A stretch of 34,511 nt of DNA, from contig JAETUG010000019.1 of assembly GCA_021768705.1 (NCBI GenBank), positions 1 to 34,511 on the forward strand, given 5' to 3'. Below are positions 31,637 to 34,511 of this stretch, piece by piece. Position 1 is the first letter of the stretch. The number at the start of each line of letters is the position of its first letter. This DNA is from Bacillota bacterium (GTDB lineage Bacteria > Bacillota > Clostridia > Lachnospirales > Anaerotignaceae). The position numbers and the translations under genes are program-made. Below the pieces are notes generated by a model. That model saw only the letters and a list, made by a program, of their open reading frames with translations. It had not been told where the DNA came from and ran no database searches.

Positions 31637-31951
31637 TTATTTCATCACTTTCAGTGTAATGTCTACGCCTGCGGGCAGATCCAGACGGCTCAGTGCGTCT
31701 GCTGTCTTGGGTGTAGGGCTCAGAATATCAATCAGTCTCTTGTGTGTTCTCATTTCGAACTGTTCACGAGAGTCTTTGTATTTATGCACCGCTCTGATGA
31801 TTGTTACAACTTCCTTCTTTGTGGGAAGAGGGATAGGGCCACTGATCTGTGCACCTGTTTTCTTTGCTGTTTCAATGATCTGCGCTGCAGACTGGTCGAT
31901 CAATTTGTGATCGTAAGCTTTGAGACTGATTCTGATTTTGGGATTAGCCAT
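31637..31951 (-). CDS. rpsJ: 30S ribosomal protein S10
   Basis: S10 (104 residues) is a small-subunit head protein and, as NusE, an antitermination factor. It reads [20 protein letters not shown], with [20 protein letters not shown] and the end [17 protein letters not shown]. It is the first gene of the S10-spc-alpha cluster. The start has an AAAAGGAGGGGAC site, 249 bases downstream of the promoter -10. Confidence 0.98.
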   Translation of the reverse strand: MANPKIRISLKAYDHKLIDQSAAQIIETAKKTGAQISGPIPLPTKKEVVTIIRAVHKYKDSREQFEMRTHKRLIDILSPTPKTADALSRLDLPAGVDITLKVMK

Positions 31952-32200
31952 AAAAAAAGTCCCCTCCTTTTCGTACTATTTGACTTCAGCACGACAAGTG
32001 GTGACTGCACACTCATCCGGGTGTATCCAGCAACGTCAGATACGCAAACCTACCCTGTTGGTAAGTTAAACCCAAAATATTCAGTACAGTGACCTTGTCG
32101 CCCGGTTTCTTTGAACTGGACATCGCTCCTCGGAAAAACCCGTAAGCCCTTGATTCATCGGCTTCGGCAACCTTCCGTATCAACACTCTATGTCACAACA
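31952..32200 (-). promoter_or_regulatory. Structured 5' leader of the S10 operon
   Basis: On the minus strand CGACAAG pairs with CTTGTCG (32094-32100 with 31992-31998) and closes a domain. Inside are CTTACC/GGTAGG (32060-32065 with 32049-32054) and ACAC/GTGT (32021-32024 with 32009-32012). Nearer the promoter an arm at 32160-32167 pairs with 32140-32148. A folded leader here fits autogenous control, by L4 in E. coli; whether L4 acts here is unknown. The fold was paired by hand. Confidence 0.55.
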
Positions 32201-32206
32201 GTTAGT

Positions 32207-32235
32207 ATTATAAAGGAAAAACAAAGAGATTGCAA
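32207..32235 (-). promoter_or_regulatory. Promoter of the S10-spc-alpha ribosomal protein operon
   Basis: The minus strand reads TTGCAA (32230-32235), 17 bases, then a perfect TATAAT (complement of 32207-32212). I see no other equally strong minus-strand promoter between here and rplQ, so most of the 16-kb cluster probably depends on it. Confidence 0.92.
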
Positions 32236-32510
32236 GTGTTTTTTTCAATTTTTTTGCAGAAATTCTTTGATTTTCGATAAAAAATGAGGAGACAAACTCG
32301 AGGATTCTTATGCACTATGCACAACACGCCTTGTATACAGTACTCTTTTGAATCGTTTTTCAGGCTAACCAAAAACAAATACGTTCTCTTTCGCTCATTT
32401 GTTTTCTCTACAAAGACACACTCTTTCTGCCTGTTTTTCCTCCTCCTCACTCATTCCCCTGCCGGTTCCGGCAAAAAGACTATACTCCCCCCTCTCCTAT
32501 ATGCTATAAT
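32236..32510. other. Intergenic region between the S10 promoter and the cation transporter gene
   Basis: About 275 AT-rich bases between divergent genes. One perfect palindromic hairpin, TGCCGG-TT-CCGGCA (32459-32472), lies about 40 bases before the transporter -10 and could be an operator. An open frame from 32284 runs into the transporter gene but begins with a sequence unlike that family and without a ribosome site, so it is not used as the start. Confidence 0.5.
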
Positions 32511-32511
32511 A

Positions 32512-32520
32512 GTTCCATAT
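32512..32520 (+). promoter_or_regulatory. Extended -10 promoter of the cation transporter gene
   Basis: TGC directly before a perfect TATAAT (32515-32520), 31 bases ahead of the start codon. The -35 region has no consensus hexamer. Confidence 0.7.
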
Positions 32521-32550
32521 TCAAACAAAAAAGAAAGTCAGGTTGAAATT

Positions 32551-33447
32551 ATGTTAAAAGAAAAAAGAGAACTATGCATTTTATGGATTTCCTTCGGTGC
32601 GGGACTCCTCTTTGCCATCCTCGAATTTTGCTTTGCCATCTATAGCCACTCCAAGTCTGCCCTCACCGATGCAGTCTATGATGCTTCCGAATTGGTTTTC
32701 ATCGCCTTGATCCTCTTTCTTACCCCCTTGTTCCATAAACCGATTTCAGAAAAATATCCCTATGGATTTTATCAGGTGGAAACCATTTTCTTACTCATTA
32801 AAAATGCGATGATGCTTTCCGTTTCCTTTGGCATTTCCGCTCAAGTCATCGAATCCCTTCTTGCCGGCGGAAATATGGTAAACGGCAGAGAGGTTTCTCT
32901 CTTCCAACTCCTTCTTGGGTTGATGAGCCTAGTGGTCTTTCTGATAATGAAAAAACTCAATCATTCCCTCTCTTCCCCCACTGTCGATGCAGAAATTTTG
33001 GGATGGCGGTTGGATATTGCCTATAGCTTCGGCTTGTCCTTTGCTTTCTTCGCCTCTCTTTTTTTGGAAAGAACCCCCCTCGCCTTTCTGGCTCCCTATT
33101 TCGACCAGATCGTTGCTATTTTGGTAATGCTCTTTATGCTGCCGGAGGTCATCCGAATGCTTTGGCACACCATCAAGGAATTGTTCCTCTTTGCACCGGA
33201 TGGAGAAATCCTACATCAGATTAAAGATATCTGCGGTGATATTTTGGAAAAACATCAATTTTATCCCCTCTTTTTTGATATTGTGAAAACAGGACGACAT
33301 ACCTGGGTAGAAATTTCTTTTTCCATCGATGGGGACAGCCTTCCCTTGCAGGTATTGAAAAGTGCGACAGAGGAAGTGAACCTTGCCGTTTCTCAACAAA
33401 TTCCGGATTGCACCTGTGAATTGCTTGTTGTCCCTACAAAAAATTGA
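32551..33447 (+). CDS. Cation diffusion facilitator (CDF) family transporter
   Basis: This 298-residue protein has six membrane helices and a cytoplasmic C-terminal domain, the CDF layout; such proteins export zinc, manganese, iron or cobalt in exchange for protons. Helix 2 has SKSALTDAVYDASELVF with Asp40 and Asp44, matching two metal ligands of E. coli FieF (D45, D49). In helix 5 (VDAEILGWRLDIAYS) Asp158 matches FieF D157, but the FieF His153 position is Gly154. The KYPYGFYQVETI loop is typical. The start at 32551 fits the family N-terminus and follows a promoter, with only a weak CAGGTTG ribosome site. The metal cannot be told, and the lost His suggests altered selectivity. Confidence 0.82.
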   Translation: MLKEKRELCILWISFGAGLLFAILEFCFAIYSHSKSALTDAVYDASELVFIALILFLTPLFHKPISEKYPYGFYQVETIFLLIKNAMMLSVSFGISAQVIESLLAGGNMVNGREVSLFQLLLGLMSLVVFLIMKKLNHSLSSPTVDAEILGWRLDIAYSFGLSFAFFASLFLERTPLAFLAPYFDQIVAILVMLFMLPEVIRMLWHTIKELFLFAPDGEILHQIKDICGDILEKHQFYPLFFDIVKTGRHTWVEISFSIDGDSLPLQVLKSATEEVNLAVSQQIPDCTCELLVVPTKN

Positions 33448-33457
33448 TTCCTTTTTC

Positions 33458-33485
33458 AAAGATCTCTTCGGAGGTCTTTTTTATT
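33458..33485 (+). terminator. Terminator of the cation transporter gene
   Basis: Stem AAAGATCTC/GAGGTCTTT (33458-33466 with 33471-33479, one G-U pair), TTCG tetraloop, then TTTATTT. It begins 11 bases after the stop codon. Confidence 0.9.
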
Positions 33486-33522
33486 TGCAAAGCTTTTCCT
33501 TCCGGAAGCACTCTCATGTTCC

Positions 33523-33556
33523 AACATAAAAAAGGACTCCCAAAAGGGAGTCCTTT
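33523..33556 (-). terminator. Terminator after etfA
   Basis: An 11-bp perfect stem AAAGGACTCCC/GGGAGTCCTTT (33531-33541 with 33546-33556), loop of four bases, followed by T-rich sequence on the minus strand. It lies 19 bases past the original etfA stop (33575), not past the premature one, so it marks the true gene end. Confidence 0.92.
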
Positions 33557-33574
33557 CAATTATATTCGCTAAAA

Positions 33575-34511
33575 TTAGCTGTTTGCTTTCGCTTCTTTGT
33601 ATTTTCTTACAGCTTCAGCCAGTTTAGGCAGGATCTGTTTCAGATCGCCAACGATACCCAGGTCAGCTACTTCGAAAATAGGAGCGGATTACTGTTTTAC
33701 CTGTCTGACCAACCTGTCTGTCTTTTTCGATCCAGCCAGCGTCTACACATGCTCTGGAAGAACCAACTTCTGCGCCCAGTGCGTCAGCCATGTCTCTGAT
33801 GATTTCGAAACCTTCGGGACCACCAACACCACGACCACCGGAAACGATCAGTTTTGCTTCTGTCAGGTCAACGGATTTCTTATCGGATTTAACAGCTTCC
33901 AGGATTTCAACGTTCATGTCTTCTGCTGTGAAGTTAACGTCGAATTTAACCAGTTCGCCTGTTCTTGTTTCGTCCTTGTCGATCATTTTCATAACGCCGG
34001 GACGTACTGTTGCCATCTGAGGTTTTGTTCTGGGGCACATCAGAGTAGCCATGATGTTACCGCCGAATGCGGGACGTGTCATCAGCAGAGCTCTTTCGGG
34101 TGTTGCGTTACCCATTTCAGCTTCTTTCGCCAGTTCAGCTTCTGTTTTAGCCATTCTCAGACCTGTTGTATCGGCAACCAGACCAGTTTTTACACGGCTA
34201 GCTACACGAGGAGCAACGTCACGGCCGATAGAAGAAGCACCGAACAGCATGATTTCGGGATCAAATGCTTTGATTACTTCTGCTACAGCTTTTGTGTAGG
34301 GTTCTGTTACATAGTTTTCCAGTACGGGATCGTCAACCAGGATAACTTTGTCAGCGCCATAGTGGAAGATTTTTGCAACTTCGCCTTCGATGTTGTGACC
34401 CAGCAGCACTGCTACTACGTCATCTTTCAGATCTTCTTTCAGTCTTGTAGCTTCACCAACAAGTTCCAGACCTACGTTCTGAACCTTGCCGTATCTCTGT
34501 TCCATTACTAC
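33575..34511 (-). pseudogene. etfA: Electron transfer flavoprotein subunit alpha, internal deletion and frameshift; 5' end outside window
   Basis: EtfA binds FAD and, with EtfB, passes electrons between acyl-CoA dehydrogenases and partner enzymes. The frame entering at the right edge reads VVMEQRYGKVQNVGLELVGE and runs normally through RPAFGGNIMATLMCPRTKPQ, LIVSGGRGVGGPEGFEIIRD and DRQVGQTGKTV. It then breaks into IRSYFRSS and a stop at 33663. Downstream in another frame the true end remains: APIFEVADLGIVGDLKQILP followed by KLAEAVRKYKEAKANS, stopping at 33575. Intact EtfA has about 33 residues between KTV and PIFEVADLG, including R-P-LYIACGISGAIQH, the FAD-binding core. They are missing here, so FAD binding should be lost. 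The same two points could come from an assembly error. Confidence 0.85.

Noticed and set aside
32284-32550. N-terminal extension of the cation transporter starting at 32284
   Set aside because: The extra 89 codons are unlike CDF proteins, have no ribosome site, and lie upstream of the promoter at 32512-32520.

Overview
The window looks like chromosome from an anaerobic, low-to-mid GC Firmicute of class Clostridia. An Anaerotignum/Lachnospirales-like host is my guess from protein style only. Support comes from the S10-spc-alpha ribosomal protein cluster with a KOW RNA-binding protein next to infA, a zinc-type S14, a long L17 with an internal insert, a three-gene ECF transporter core, strong GGAGG ribosome binding sites, and sigma-A promoters. 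No rRNA, tRNA, CRISPR array, insertion sequence or prophage is visible.

Layout, left to right. (1) 1-116: the first codons of an alanine/glycine:cation symporter on the minus strand, then about 800 AT-rich bases without a gene. (2) 926-2563, minus: a small operon for a DUF134 DNA-binding protein, an Mrp/NBP35-type Fe-S carrier ATPase and a NifX-like cofactor-binding protein with a His-rich tail. Two copies of ACATATGT bracket its promoter. (3) 2799-7337: redox enzymes (an FMN-dependent alpha-hydroxy-acid oxidase-family protein and an iron-containing alcohol dehydrogenase overlapping an aldehyde dehydrogenase) and two small membrane proteins. (4) 7439-8287, minus: rplM-rpsI with a consensus promoter and a folded leader. 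(5) 8510-13584, minus: ecfA1-ecfA2-ecfT, a terminator, a broken DUF554 gene, an acyltransferase and truA. (6) 13927-15970, plus: an accessory island with a 66-residue membrane peptide and two paralogous exported proteins. Its two promoters share 11-bp-phased CTGT repeats, and a riboswitch-like leader precedes the third gene. (7) 16120-31951, minus: the S10-spc-alpha cluster from rpsJ to rplQ, with secY, adk, infA and rpoA, driven by a consensus promoter at 32207-32235 followed by a folded leader. (8) 32551-33447, plus: a CDF-type cation transporter. (9) 33575-34511, minus: an electron transfer flavoprotein alpha subunit gene cut by the window edge and damaged by an internal deletion.

Most of the window is housekeeping. 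The points that stand out are three decayed or damaged genes: a short relic of methionine aminopeptidase (map) where map normally sits between adk and the KOW gene, a frameshifted DUF554 gene, and etfA missing about 33 codons plus the frame. The other standouts are the PhoB/OmpR-like phased repeats that tie the exported-protein island to one regulator, the unassigned structured leader inside that island, and a 20-bp tandem repeat that contains the stop codon of the island's last gene.

All calls come from reading the sequence by eye. Family names rest on recognised motifs and lengths, not on database searches, and RNA folds are hand-paired.
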